35,716 bases of DNA, taken from contig JBHENN010000022.1 in assembly GCA_046262015.1 (NCBI GenBank), positions 1-35,716 of the forward strand, written 5' to 3'. The notes below the pieces were generated by a model. The model was given only the letters and a program-made list of their open reading frames with translations. It was not told the origin of the DNA and did no database searches. The DNA comes from JBHENN01 sp046262015. GTDB lineage: Bacteria; Actinomycetota; CADDZG01; WHSQ01. Shown here piece by piece: positions 7,428 through 15,104 of this stretch. The translations under genes and the position numbers were made by a program. How positions within the stretch are numbered: position 1 is the stretch's first letter; the number at the start of each line of letters is the position of its first letter.

Positions 7428-7981
7428 CGCTCCCGTGAGGGCTCGGCGCGCCGCCCCCGTTCCGCTTCTTCGTACCGTGCGAGCGCGAAGAGCAGATCCG
7501 AGACCCGGTTGAGATAAGGCAGGACCTCGGGGTCCTCGATCAGGCCCTCGCCGTCCATCGTCACCGCCGCTCGCTCGGCGCGCCGGAGGATGGAGCGTGC
7601 CAGGTCAAGCCCGGCCGCACCCAAGGTCGCGCCGGGCAGGATGAACTCGGCGGCGAGAGGGTGCTCCTGGAGCAGGGCGTCGATGTCAGCCTCGGCACGC
7701 GCGGTCATCGACGCGGTCACTTTCGACACCCCATCCTCGAGCTTGCGCTGGTTCTCTGTCGCCGTGGCGAGCTGCGCTCCGACGACGAACATCTCGCGCT
7801 GCAGCCGCACGACGATCTCCGCGACCCGGTCGACGAGACCCGCCGCGCGGGCGATGCCGAGAGCCGACACCGTCTCGTCCAAGGTCCCGTAGACATCGGT
7901 CCGGGGATCGTCCTTGCGGACGCGCCCGCCGTAGAGGAGCCCGGTCGTCCCGTCGTCGCCCTTCTTCGTGTAGATCCTCAC
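7424..7981 (-). CDS. pduO: Corrinoid ATP:cob(I)alamin adenosyltransferase, PduO type
   Basis: 185 aa from GTG at 7981. Makes adenosylcobalamin from cob(I)alamin and ATP, for B12-dependent mutases or ribonucleotide reductase. Family motifs: RIYTKKGDDGTTGLLYGG at the N-terminus (ATP-binding loop), RVRKDDPRTDVYGTLDE, and EVLPYLNRVSDLLFALARY at the C-terminus. The frame is open to an ATG at 8020, but GTG at 7981 has AGGAG 4 bases upstream and gives the normal N-terminus. First gene of a three-gene operon with the Nudix and 131-aa genes. No cobalamin riboswitch is recognisable upstream. Confidence 0.92.
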   Translation of the reverse strand: MRIYTKKGDDGTTGLLYGGRVRKDDPRTDVYGTLDETVSALGIARAAGLVDRVAEIVVRLQREMFVVGAQLATATENQRKLEDGVSKVTASMTARAEADIDALLQEHPLAAEFILPGATLGAAGLDLARSILRRAERAAVTMDGEGLIEDPEVLPYLNRVSDLLFALARYEEAERGRRAEPSRER

Positions 7982-8059
7982 CGCGCTCCTTGATCTCGGA
8001 ACGATGCTCGCTGAGCGCACATCCTTCCCGAACGAAGGATCGATCCGCGTGACACAGCG

Positions 8060-9208
8060 TCAGTGGCGATGTCCTCCGTGGGGGTGGTCCGGGGGCGGCT
8101 GCGTCAGCAGCGGCAAGGAGATGCGCTTGGTCGGCTTCGGCTTGGGCGGAAGCAGGTTGACGAGCTCCTTGGCGGCGACCTCCAATGCCTGGGCCACCTC
8201 GCTGTCGGGATACTGCAGCACGACCGGCGCGCCGACGTCAGCGAGCTCGCGCAGCTTGGGATCGAGCGGGATCTCGCCCAGTAGCGGAACCCCCAACCGG
8301 TTCGCGAGCGTCGCCCCACCACCCTCGCCGAAGATCCGGTACTGCTTGCCGTCGTCGCCCCGGAAGTAGGACATGTTCTCGACGACCCCGGCGACCTGCA
8401 GCCCGGTCTTCTCGGCCATGAACCCGGCCCGCTGAGCGACCTTCTCCGCGGCCGCCTGAGGCGTCGTGACGATGACCATCCCGGCGCCGGGGAGGAACTG
8501 GGCGATCGAGATCGCCACGTCGCCCGTCCCGGGCGGGAGGTCGACCAGGAGATAGTCGGGCTCGTCCCAGTGCACGTCCGAGAGGAACTGTTGCAGCGCC
8601 TTGTGCAGCATCGGGCCGCGCCACACGACAGGATTGTCCTCGGAGGTGAAGAGCCCGATCGACACGACCTTCACGCCGAAGACCTCCGGGGGCATGATCA
8701 TGTTCTCCACGACCGTGGGCCGCTCGTGGACCCCCAGCATCCGAGGGATCGAGAAGCCCCAGACGTCGGCGTCCAACAAGCCCACGGAGTGACCCTGCTT
8801 GGCCAGGGACGCGGCGATGTTCACGGTCGTGGTCGACTTGCCGACGCCGCCCTTGCCCGAGCCGATCGCGATCACCTGGGTCGGAGAGTCGCTCCGAGCG
8901 AACGGCGCCGGCGCGTCCTTGCGGATGCCGCCGACCAGAGCCTGACGCTCCTCCTCGGTCATGGAGGTGAGCTCGACAAGCACCGTGTCGATCTCGGGGA
9001 ACGTCTCTTTCAGCTTGGCGGGTATCACGGTATGGAAGTAGTCCTTGAGCGGACAACCGGGGATCGTCAGGGCGATCAGGACCGAGACGGTCGCGCCCTC
9101 GAGGCGGATGTCCCTGACCATGTTGAGCTCGTTCAGCCCGCGGTGCAGCTCGGGGTCCTGGATCTGGCCGAGGACCTCGGAGATCTGCTCGGTGGTGGGC
9201 ATCGCCAT
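8060..9208 (-). CDS. mrp: Mrp/ApbC-type iron-sulfur carrier P-loop ATPase
   Basis: 382 aa from ATG at 9208. N-terminal MIP18/DUF59 domain (about 1-85, with a Cys in IPGCPLKDYF), then an Mrp/NBP35 ATPase with the deviant Walker A GKGGVGKS (118-125), the DADVWGFSIPRMLG segment and VDLPPGTGD. It transfers or assembles Fe-S clusters on target proteins. The CxxC found after ENMS in proteobacterial ApbC is absent: the segment reads ENMSYFRGDDGKQYRIFG. The C-terminus is His-rich (HPHGGHRH) and could bind metal. The frame is open further upstream, but the family starts near MAMPTTEQISEVL; GAGAGG lies 10 bases before this ATG and a TACCCT box further up. Confidence 0.92.
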   Translation of the reverse strand: MAMPTTEQISEVLGQIQDPELHRGLNELNMVRDIRLEGATVSVLIALTIPGCPLKDYFHTVIPAKLKETFPEIDTVLVELTSMTEEERQALVGGIRKDAPAPFARSDSPTQVIAIGSGKGGVGKSTTTVNIAASLAKQGHSVGLLDADVWGFSIPRMLGVHERPTVVENMIMPPEVFGVKVVSIGLFTSEDNPVVWRGPMLHKALQQFLSDVHWDEPDYLLVDLPPGTGDVAISIAQFLPGAGMVIVTTPQAAAEKVAQRAGFMAEKTGLQVAGVVENMSYFRGDDGKQYRIFGEGGGATLANRLGVPLLGEIPLDPKLRELADVGAPVVLQYPDSEVAQALEVAAKELVNLLPPKPKPTKRISLPLLTQPPPDHPHGGHRH

Positions 9209-9301
9209 GGGCTGCAGGCCTCTCTCGCGAACCGGTCGCTGCACGCAGGGTAAACGAGCGGGAACGGCGCCGGCCCCCTTCCCCGGGGGGTGGGACGTCG
9301 G

Positions 9302-9307
9302 TAGGCT
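9302..9307 (+). promoter_or_regulatory. Putative -10 box of the three-gene membrane protein operon
   Basis: TAGGCT, 6 bases before the GTG at 9314. Confidence 0.5.
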
Positions 9308-9313
9308 GCGGCA

Positions 9314-9544
9314 GTGAACGTCCGCCCCGACCCGGAGGCGCGCGACCGCGCGGCGCGCCGCATCTCGGCCGCGCTCCTCGTCACATTCTTCGCCGTCGCC
9401 GCCGCAGGCTGGTTCCTCAACGCGCGCAACGCCGGCGCGCCGGGCGAGCAACCCCTGGCCACCCAGCACCTCCTCGAGGTCGTCCAGCAGACGATGCGGC
9501 CCGAGAAGGTGTCGTTATGGCTGCGCCCGCGGGGCGTCGCATGA
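9314..9544 (+). CDS. Shortened paralogue of the two downstream membrane proteins
   Basis: 76 aa, GTG start. One N-terminal transmembrane helix (about 17-35), then a tail, HLLEVVQQTMRPEKVSLWLRP, that closely matches the extreme C-termini of the next two proteins (HLLEVVQDTMQPARLSLW). The DNA agrees: 9467-9487 is identical to 10723-10743. It therefore looks like a copy that lost the whole multi-helix centre by deletion. Its TGA overlaps the ATG of the next gene (ATGA), and it carries the only promoter-like box, so it may survive as a leader or small membrane subunit. Confidence 0.6.
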   Translation: MNVRPDPEARDRAARRISAALLVTFFAVAAAGWFLNARNAGAPGEQPLATQHLLEVVQQTMRPEKVSLWLRPRGVA

Positions 9545-10815
9545 GCGACGCGACCCCTCGGCCGGTCCACCGCGGCGCCTCGGGCCGGACCCGCGCCGTC
9601 CGCGAACGCACCGGGCTGCCGCGCGCGGGCGTCGCGTTCGTCTGGAGCGTCGTCCTCCTTACCGGGGCCCTGTTCGCCGGGATCTTCGTGCTCGCCGCGG
9701 CCGAGGTCGAGCCCTCGACCGAGAGCGTGTTGGAGTACCTCGTCGTCGTCCCCTACACCCTCTTCATCTGCGCGTTCGCGGCGGTGGGCGCCCTGATCAC
9801 CACGCGCCACGCGCGCAACCCGATCGGGTGGATCTGCCTCGGCGCGGGGTTCGCCTACGCCCTGGCCGGCTTCGGCGACGAGTACGTCAGGTTCGCCGCC
9901 GAGAGGCCGGAGGGGCCGCTGCCCGGCGCCGGCTGGCTCCTGTGGACCCAGGCGTTGTGGCTGGGCGGCGTGGGCGCCGTGGGCTGCTTCCTGCTGCTGC
10001 TGTTCCCGACCGGGTCGGCGCTCGGCCCGCGCTGGCGCGCGGCCGTGTGGCTGGCCGGCGCCGGGGTGACCGCGGTCGCCGCCAGTGTCGTCGTCGGGCC
10101 CCCGCAGGACTACCCCGGCATCACGAACCCGCTCGAGCTCGCGCTGCCGCGTTCTCTGCTCGACGCCGTGGGAGGCATCGGGATGCTGGCGCTGGCCCTG
10201 GCCGAGGTGGCGGCCCTCGCGTCGGTGGTCGTGCGGTTCAAGAGGTCCGCCGGGCGCGAGCGCCAGCAGCTCAAGTGGCTGTTGTATGCGGCGGTCGTCG
10301 TGGTCGTCTGCATCGCGCTGAGCGTCGTGGCCGAGATAGCGGCGCGGGAGGAGCTGGCCAACATCCTGGTGAGCTCCGGGCTGATCGCGATCCCGATGGC
10401 GATCGGCGTCGCGATGCTGCGTCACCGCCTCTACGACATCGACCTCGTGATCAACCGGACGCTCGTCTATGGCTCACTCAGCGCGATCCTGGCGCTGGTC
10501 TATCTCGGCCTGGTCACGGGGGTGAGCTCGCTCGCCGGCGACTCACCGGTCACGGTCGCCGCGTCGACGCTCGCGGTCGCGGCGCTGTTCCAGCCGCTGC
10601 GCCGGCGCGTCCAGGGCTTCATCGACCGCCGCTTCTACCGCAGCAAGTACGACGCCCAGCGCACGATCGACGACTTCAGCTCGCGCCTGCGCGACGAGGT
10701 CTCGCTGGACAGCCTCACCGCGCACCTCCTCGAGGTCGTCCAGGACACGATGCAGCCGGCGCGCCTGTCGTTGTGGGTGCGGCCCCCGACCTCGCCGGCT
10801 CACCGGGCGCAGTGA
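9541..10815 (+). CDS. Polytopic membrane protein, sensor-like, without kinase domain (copy 1)
   Basis: 424 aa from ATG at 9541. About ten hydrophobic segments, with conserved cytoplasmic-looking blocks RHRLYDIDLVINRTLVYGSL, PLRRRVQGFIDRRFYRSKYDAQRTI and RLRDEVSLDSLTAHLLEVVQDTMQPARLSLW. These blocks are common in the membrane input part of actinobacterial and chloroflexal histidine kinases, from family knowledge, but no HisKA, HATPase or GAF domain follows. It could be an orphan input module or a partner of a kinase encoded elsewhere. ATGA overlap with the shortened paralogue and GTGA overlap with copy 2 show a tight operon. An ATG 24 bases earlier (9517) also exists but is less likely. Confidence 0.8.
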   Translation: MSDATPRPVHRGASGRTRAVRERTGLPRAGVAFVWSVVLLTGALFAGIFVLAAAEVEPSTESVLEYLVVVPYTLFICAFAAVGALITTRHARNPIGWICLGAGFAYALAGFGDEYVRFAAERPEGPLPGAGWLLWTQALWLGGVGAVGCFLLLLFPTGSALGPRWRAAVWLAGAGVTAVAASVVVGPPQDYPGITNPLELALPRSLLDAVGGIGMLALALAEVAALASVVVRFKRSAGRERQQLKWLLYAAVVVVVCIALSVVAEIAAREELANILVSSGLIAIPMAIGVAMLRHRLYDIDLVINRTLVYGSLSAILALVYLGLVTGVSSLAGDSPVTVAASTLAVAALFQPLRRRVQGFIDRRFYRSKYDAQRTIDDFSSRLRDEVSLDSLTAHLLEVVQDTMQPARLSLWVRPPTSPAHRAQ

Positions 10816-12026
10816 CCGCGACGCCACGCTTCGACGCGCGCCGGACGACGGTCGCGGCGCGCCGGGTCCTGCTCCTCGTCGGCGCGCTCGCGTTCGCGGC
10901 GTTCGTCGCCGGCTGGGCCGCGCTGGCGCTCCGCAACGACCGGCCCGACGACCCCGTCACCGGCATCGTGATGCCGTGCTGCTTCATGGGCGTCGGCTCG
11001 CTGATCGCGGCGCGCCGGCCCGAGAACAGCATGGGCTGGATCTTCATCGCGATCGCCCTCGTCTTCCCGAGCGGCGCCCTCGCGTCGGAGTACGTCGTCT
11101 ACTCGGTGCGGGTCGAGCCGCTGCCGGCGGTGACGCTGGCAGCGTGGTACGGCGAGTGGTACTGGATCGTCTTCCTGTTCCTCATGCTCTCGGGAATGTT
11201 CCTGCTGTTCCCTACGGGCCGTCTGCCTGCGGGTCGATGGCGCCTGTCGGGCCGCGCTATCGCGATCGGCGCCGCGGTGCTGATCGTGCTCGCGATGCTC
11301 GACCCGGTCCTCGATGCCCCCGGAACGTCCGCGACCTTCCCCAACCCGGTCGGCATCTCCCCCCTCGGCGACCCCGAAGCGCCGCCGGCCGGTCCCTTCT
11401 TCGTGGCGTTCGCGCTGTACGCGATCGTCTCGAGCCTCCTCGCGCTGATCCTGCGCTTCCGCAGGTCGCGCGGCGACGAGCGCCAGCAGCTCAAGTGGTT
11501 CGTCTACGCCGCGACCGTCTTCGGGCTCGGCTTCATCGGGCTCGGCGTGGTCGACGCGCTCACCGGGACCCGCCCGCCCCTCGACGGCGTGATCATGTCG
11601 CTGCCCCCGATCGCCGCCGGCGTCGCGATTCTTAAGTACCGCCTCTACGACATCGACCTCCTGATCAACCGCACGCTGGTCTACGGCTCGCTGTCGGCGA
11701 TCCTCGCCCTCGTCTATGTCGGGCTCGTGACCGGGATCAGCTCGCTCGCCGGGGACTCGCCGGTCACGGTCGCGGCGGCAACGCTCGCGGTCGCGGCGCT
11801 GTTCCAGCCGCTGCGGCGCGCGGTGCAAGGCTTCATCGACCGGCGCTTCTACCGCAGCAAGTACGACGCGCAGCGCACGATCGAGCGCTTCAGCGCGCGC
11901 CTGCGCGACGAGGTCTCGCTCGACTCGCTGAGCGAGCACCTGCTCGAGGTCGTCCAGGACACGATGCAGCCGGCCCGGCTCTCGCTGTGGCTGCGCCCGG
12001 CCGAGGACCGCACCGCGGCGCGGTGA
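10812..12026 (+). CDS. Polytopic membrane protein, sensor-like, without kinase domain (copy 2)
   Basis: 404 aa from GTG at 10812, overlapping copy 1 by 4 bases. Same architecture as copy 1: multiple transmembrane helices, RQQLKWFVYAATVF, KYRLYDIDLLINRTLVYGSLSA, PLRRAVQGFIDRRFYRSKYDAQRTIERFSARLRDEVSLDSL and the HLLEVVQDTMQPARLSLWLRP tail. The last 130 residues are nearly identical between the copies while the N-terminal halves differ, so recent gene conversion or strong constraint on the C-terminal part is likely. No kinase domain. Function unknown. Confidence 0.8.
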   Translation: MTATPRFDARRTTVAARRVLLLVGALAFAAFVAGWAALALRNDRPDDPVTGIVMPCCFMGVGSLIAARRPENSMGWIFIAIALVFPSGALASEYVVYSVRVEPLPAVTLAAWYGEWYWIVFLFLMLSGMFLLFPTGRLPAGRWRLSGRAIAIGAAVLIVLAMLDPVLDAPGTSATFPNPVGISPLGDPEAPPAGPFFVAFALYAIVSSLLALILRFRRSRGDERQQLKWFVYAATVFGLGFIGLGVVDALTGTRPPLDGVIMSLPPIAAGVAILKYRLYDIDLLINRTLVYGSLSAILALVYVGLVTGISSLAGDSPVTVAAATLAVAALFQPLRRAVQGFIDRRFYRSKYDAQRTIERFSARLRDEVSLDSLSEHLLEVVQDTMQPARLSLWLRPAEDRTAAR

Positions 12027-12163
12027 GGCACGGCCTTCGTTGGTTGTTGTGCCAGCCCAGCGGGATCAAAGCACGCTCTTGACCCGTAGCGGCTAGCTTT
12101 TCTGTGCCTGAGGGCCGTACCCACGGGAACGTCCGGATCGTTGAACCAGCCCACGGGAGTCGC

Positions 12164-12169
12164 TAGGCT
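12164..12169 (+). promoter_or_regulatory. Putative -10 box of the HTH regulator gene
   Basis: TAGGCT, 6 bases before the GTG at 12176. Confidence 0.5.
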
Positions 12170-12175
12170 GAGGAT

Positions 12176-12901
12176 GTGACCGCGCGGCTGGACAGAACCC
12201 TCGACCGCCTCGGGTTGCTGCACGAGCCGGTCCGCCGGCGCATCTACCTATTCGTGCGGGCGGCCGGCAGCCCCGTGAGCCGGGACGAGGTCGCCCACGA
12301 TGCGGGGATCTCCCGCAAGCTCGCCGCCTTCCATCTCGAGAAGCTGCTCGACGGCGGTCTCGTGGTCGCCCGCTTCGCCCGGCGCGCCGGAGACAAGCCC
12401 GTCGGGCGCAAGCCCAAGCTGTACGAGCCGTCGCCGGCGCCGCTTCAGGTGTCGATCCCGGAGCGGCGCTACGACCTCATCGCCGCGGTGCTGGTCGACG
12501 CGGTGCGCTACCCCGGTCCCGGCGAGACGGCCGAGGACGCCGCGTACCGGCTCGCCCGGCGCCGGGGCGCCCGGCTGGGCAAGCAGATCAAGCAGCACAC
12601 CGCGGCCGCTATGGGAGGGCCCGCGCTCGCCCGGGGGGCGGGGGTTCTCGAGAAGCACGGCTTCGATCCCGAGCTACGCGACGGGAAGGCCGTGCTGCGC
12701 AACTGCCCCTTCAAGGCGCTCGCGATGGAGGCGCCCGAGCTCATCTGCGGCATGAACCACGCGTTCATCGACGGCCTGATGCGGGGTCTCGGCGACGGCG
12801 AAGTGGACGTGGCGCTCGCGCCGACGCCGGGAGGATGCTGCGTGACGCTGCAGATCGAGGGGGATCGGGAGGAGACGGTAGCGGCCGGTTCGGGCGGTTA
12901 G
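12176..12901 (+). CDS. Winged-helix transcriptional regulator with cysteine-containing C-terminal domain (SufR/ArsR-like)
   Basis: 241 aa, GTG start. The N-terminus (about 10-90) is a winged helix: LGLLHEPVRRRIYLFV, SRDEVAHDAGISRKLAAFHLEKLLDGGLV, then a basic wing. The C-terminal half holds C177 (RNCPFKALA), C191 (LICGMNHAF) and C221/C222 (PGGCCV). This arrangement resembles regulators of the SufR kind, which bind a Fe-S cluster, and could ligate a cluster or metal; the ligand is not proven by sequence. No suf operon is adjacent; the next gene is a DUF2231 protein. Confidence 0.8.
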   Translation: MTARLDRTLDRLGLLHEPVRRRIYLFVRAAGSPVSRDEVAHDAGISRKLAAFHLEKLLDGGLVVARFARRAGDKPVGRKPKLYEPSPAPLQVSIPERRYDLIAAVLVDAVRYPGPGETAEDAAYRLARRRGARLGKQIKQHTAAAMGGPALARGAGVLEKHGFDPELRDGKAVLRNCPFKALAMEAPELICGMNHAFIDGLMRGLGDGEVDVALAPTPGGCCVTLQIEGDREETVAAGSGG

Positions 12902-12934
12902 TCCCGCTCGGACCGCGGGCAGAAAGGAGCGGTC

Positions 12935-13510
12935 ATGGCGAGGTGGTTCTCGTGGGGTCCGGCGCTGAGCTACAAGGGACGCAAGTTCAAGGGTCTGCGT
13001 GGATGGGCAGGCAAACCGACGCACCCCCCGCTCACCGACGTACCGATCACCTGCTACATGCTTGCGATGGGATTCGACCTCATATCGTGGGCGCAAGGCG
13101 AGGGCGCCGCCGGGGAGAGCTTCTTCGACGCCGCGACGTACGTCCTCGTGCCCGGTTACGTCGTCGGTCTTCTCGCGGCATTGACCGGATTCTGGGATTG
13201 GCTGAAGTCCACGCCGAACCATTCACAGGTGTGGCGAACGGCCAACGCCCACATGGCGGTGATGGCGACCACCCAGGCGGTGGTGCTGGTCAACCTGATC
13301 GTGCGCTGGGGGGAGCCGGGTCCGACGGAAACACTGCCCTTCGTCCTGTCGTTGCTCGCCGGCGGCCTGGTCACGATCGGCTCGTTCTACGGAGGTTCGC
13401 TCGTCTACGACTACGGCTTCAACGTCGAGAACGCCACCGACCTGCCGCAATATCACCCGGACGAGCGCGACATCTACGCACGCGACAAGGCCGGAGGGTC
13501 CACCGGCTAA
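12935..13510 (+). CDS. DUF2231 family membrane protein
   Basis: 191 aa. The segment GKPTHPPLTDVPITCYMLAMGFDL is the DUF2231 hallmark (HPxLxDxPI), followed by three further hydrophobic helices (around VLVPGYVVGLLAALTGF, AHMAVMATTQAVVLVNLIV, LPFVLSLLAGGLVTIGS). AAAGGAG stands 6 bases before the ATG. Members are integral membrane proteins of unknown function, often near redox or heme proteins. The stop overlaps the convergent lipid-kinase-like gene by 4 bases. It lies 33 bases after the HTH regulator and may be co-transcribed. Confidence 0.85.
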   Translation: MARWFSWGPALSYKGRKFKGLRGWAGKPTHPPLTDVPITCYMLAMGFDLISWAQGEGAAGESFFDAATYVLVPGYVVGLLAALTGFWDWLKSTPNHSQVWRTANAHMAVMATTQAVVLVNLIVRWGEPGPTETLPFVLSLLAGGLVTIGSFYGGSLVYDYGFNVENATDLPQYHPDERDIYARDKAGGSTG

Positions 13511-14418
13511 CGCTCGGGCACGATCACGTCCAGCGCCTCGGGGACCAGGCGGAGGGGGACCTCCGTGCGCTCGCCGATGTAGTCGCCGTCAACCTCGACC
13601 GGCATGGGCTCATCGGCGGTGAAGCGCGCCTCGATCACGTCGTGGAAGTACCGGGACGTCTCCCAGCGCGGGGTCGACCGGCTCACGAACACGGCCCAGG
13701 CGAGCCGAGGGATCGTGCCGGTCGTCACCCGTGTGAGGCCGATCACGTCGAGTCCGGCGTCAAGGCGCGCCAAGGGCAGGGCGTCCACGCCCCAGCGCTT
13801 GAAGTACGTAAGGGGACGGACGTTGGCGCAGATCGCGAAGACCACCCTCTCGGAGCGCCCATCGGCAACGACGGTCATCGACGCAGAGCGCCGGCGGTAG
13901 TCGCCCCCGGTGCGCAGGGCCTTGGAGAGGAACGACCACTCCCCCCATCGACGCTTCCCTTCGGGATCGGCCTCCGCGCGCTTGATGACCTCGGCATCGA
14001 GCCCCATCCCGGCGGCGACGAGGAAGTAGCGGGCGCCGGCTTGCCCGACGTTGAGCCTGCGAGTGGTGCGGGTGCGGAGGCTCGCGGCCACGAGCGCGGC
14101 AGCCTTGGAGAGGTCGGTCGGGATCCCCAGCGAGCGGGCCATGACGTTCGTCTGGCCCCCGGGCAGAACCCCGAGGGCCACGCCCGTCCCGACGAGCGGC
14201 TGGGCGACCTCGTTGAGCGTGCCGTCCCCTCCGAGCGAGACGACCGCGTCGAACCCAGACTCGACCGCCGCGCGCGCCAGCTCGGTGGCGTGATCACGCC
14301 CGGTGGTGATCCCGACCTGCAGCTCTACCTCCGCCGACAATGCGCCTGCCGCGAGGTCGAGGTTCCGCGGCGAGTACGAACCGGCCTTCGTGTTCACCAC
14401 CAACAGAGCCCTCTGCAC
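13507..14418 (-). CDS. Diacylglycerol/sphingosine kinase-family lipid kinase (YegS/DgkB-like)
   Basis: 303 aa, GTG start. N-terminal ATP-binding lobe with VVNTKAGS and the GGDGTLNE motif (about 63-70), and GVLPGGQTNVMARSLGIP, where most relatives have GGTxNxxAR. C-terminal beta-sandwich lobe ends with PMPVEVDGDYIG, the usual family D-G-E/D signature. Likely phosphorylates diacylglycerol or another lipid at the inner membrane face. TAGCAT lies 6 bases before the start codon. Divergent from the DUF2505 gene. Confidence 0.9.
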   Translation of the reverse strand: MQRALLVVNTKAGSYSPRNLDLAAGALSAEVELQVGITTGRDHATELARAAVESGFDAVVSLGGDGTLNEVAQPLVGTGVALGVLPGGQTNVMARSLGIPTDLSKAAALVAASLRTRTTRRLNVGQAGARYFLVAAGMGLDAEVIKRAEADPEGKRRWGEWSFLSKALRTGGDYRRRSASMTVVADGRSERVVFAICANVRPLTYFKRWGVDALPLARLDAGLDVIGLTRVTTGTIPRLAWAVFVSRSTPRWETSRYFHDVIEARFTADEPMPVEVDGDYIGERTEVPLRLVPEALDVIVPER

Positions 14419-14424
14419 CGCTGG

Positions 14425-14430
14425 ATGCTA
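14425..14430 (-). promoter_or_regulatory. Putative -10 box of the lipid kinase gene
   Basis: TAGCAT on the minus strand, 6 bases before the GTG at 14418. Confidence 0.45.
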
Positions 14431-14451
14431 CCGACCGGGAACGGAGCGCCT

Positions 14452-14457
14452 TATCCT
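14452..14457 (+). promoter_or_regulatory. Putative -10 box of the DUF2505 gene
   Basis: TATCCT, 8 bases before the ATG at 14466. Confidence 0.45.
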
Positions 14458-14465
14458 GCCCCGCC

Positions 14466-14963
14466 ATGGACTTCGAGGTCGTGCACACCTTCGACGCCTC
14501 GCGGGCAGACGTGGTCGAGGCCGACCTCGCGGCGGAGTTCCAGGGCTCGCTCCGCGACCTCGGTCCCCTGGCCGAGCGGGCCGTGCTGTCGCAGGAGAGG
14601 GATGCGGACGGGACGGTCGTGCGCCGCACCCGGTGCGTGCTCGACGTCGAGCTGAGCGGGATGGCACGCAGCATCCTGGGGGATGCCAAGCCGGCGTGGA
14701 TCGAAGAGGCGACCTGGGACCCCGACGAGTGGACCTGGCGATGGGTGATCCAACCGGAGGTCGCGGCGGAACTGCTCAGCGCGCACGGGACCACCTCGTT
14801 CTCGGAGACCGACGGAGTCACGGCGCGCCGGGTGAGCGGCACGGTGAAGGTGAACGTCCCTCTCTACGGCGGCAAGGTCGAGCGGTGGATCGTGACCGGC
14901 ATCGAGCGGACCTACCAAGAGGAAGCCGCGCGCCTGCAGGAGTGGCTCCGCGGCGCGCGCTGA
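14466..14963 (+). CDS. DUF2505 (SRPBCC/START-like) protein
   Basis: 165 aa from ATG at 14466. The start MDFEVVHTFDAS, the middle RWVIQPEV and the long C-terminal helix with VERWIVTGIERTYQEEAARLQEWL fit the actinobacterial DUF2505 family, which has a helix-grip ligand-binding fold of unknown ligand. Cytosolic. The reading frame extends upstream to 14340 but that part is antisense to the lipid kinase gene. No operon partner: glnA1 follows after 141 bases with its own control region. Confidence 0.8.
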   Translation: MDFEVVHTFDASRADVVEADLAAEFQGSLRDLGPLAERAVLSQERDADGTVVRRTRCVLDVELSGMARSILGDAKPAWIEEATWDPDEWTWRWVIQPEVAAELLSAHGTTSFSETDGVTARRVSGTVKVNVPLYGGKVERWIVTGIERTYQEEAARLQEWLRGAR

Positions 14964-15004
14964 GCGGGGTTCCCTGTCCACACGATGCTCGCTGGGCAGG
15001 CGCT

Positions 15005-15042
15005 TTAACCGGGCCGTAACATCGGCGAAACCCTCGGGAAAT
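15005..15042 (+). promoter_or_regulatory. GlnR-like operator upstream of glnA1
   Basis: Four 5-mers in strict 11-bp phase: TTAAC (15005), GTAAC (15016), GAAAC (15027), GAAAT (15038). The central pair GTAAC-N6-GAAAC matches the GlnR a-site/b-site consensus GTNAC-N6-GAAAC exactly. It lies just upstream of a TATCGT -10-like box, where an activator of the OmpR family would bind. Confidence 0.7.
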
Positions 15043-15052
15043 GGCGCGGCAC

Positions 15053-15058
15053 TATCGT
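15053..15058 (+). promoter_or_regulatory. Putative -10 box of glnA1
   Basis: TATCGT, 10 bases after the operator. No good -35 is seen (the spacing position reads accctc), consistent with activator dependence. A leader of about 40 bases with GAGGAGG precedes the ATG. Confidence 0.4.
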
Positions 15059-15104
15059 GCCGCGGTTGGCTCCGTCCCCGGCGTTCGACCCCTGAGGAGG
15101 GTGC

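Noticed and set aside
7982..8059. Cobalamin riboswitch upstream of the adenosyltransferase gene
   Set aside because: The gap to the Mrp gene is under 80 bases and no B12-box-like sequence is visible.
9828..10811. Fusion of copy 2 of the membrane protein with a long N-terminal extension
   Set aside because: The extension lies in a shadow frame of copy 1; the GTGA overlap at 10812 gives the natural start.
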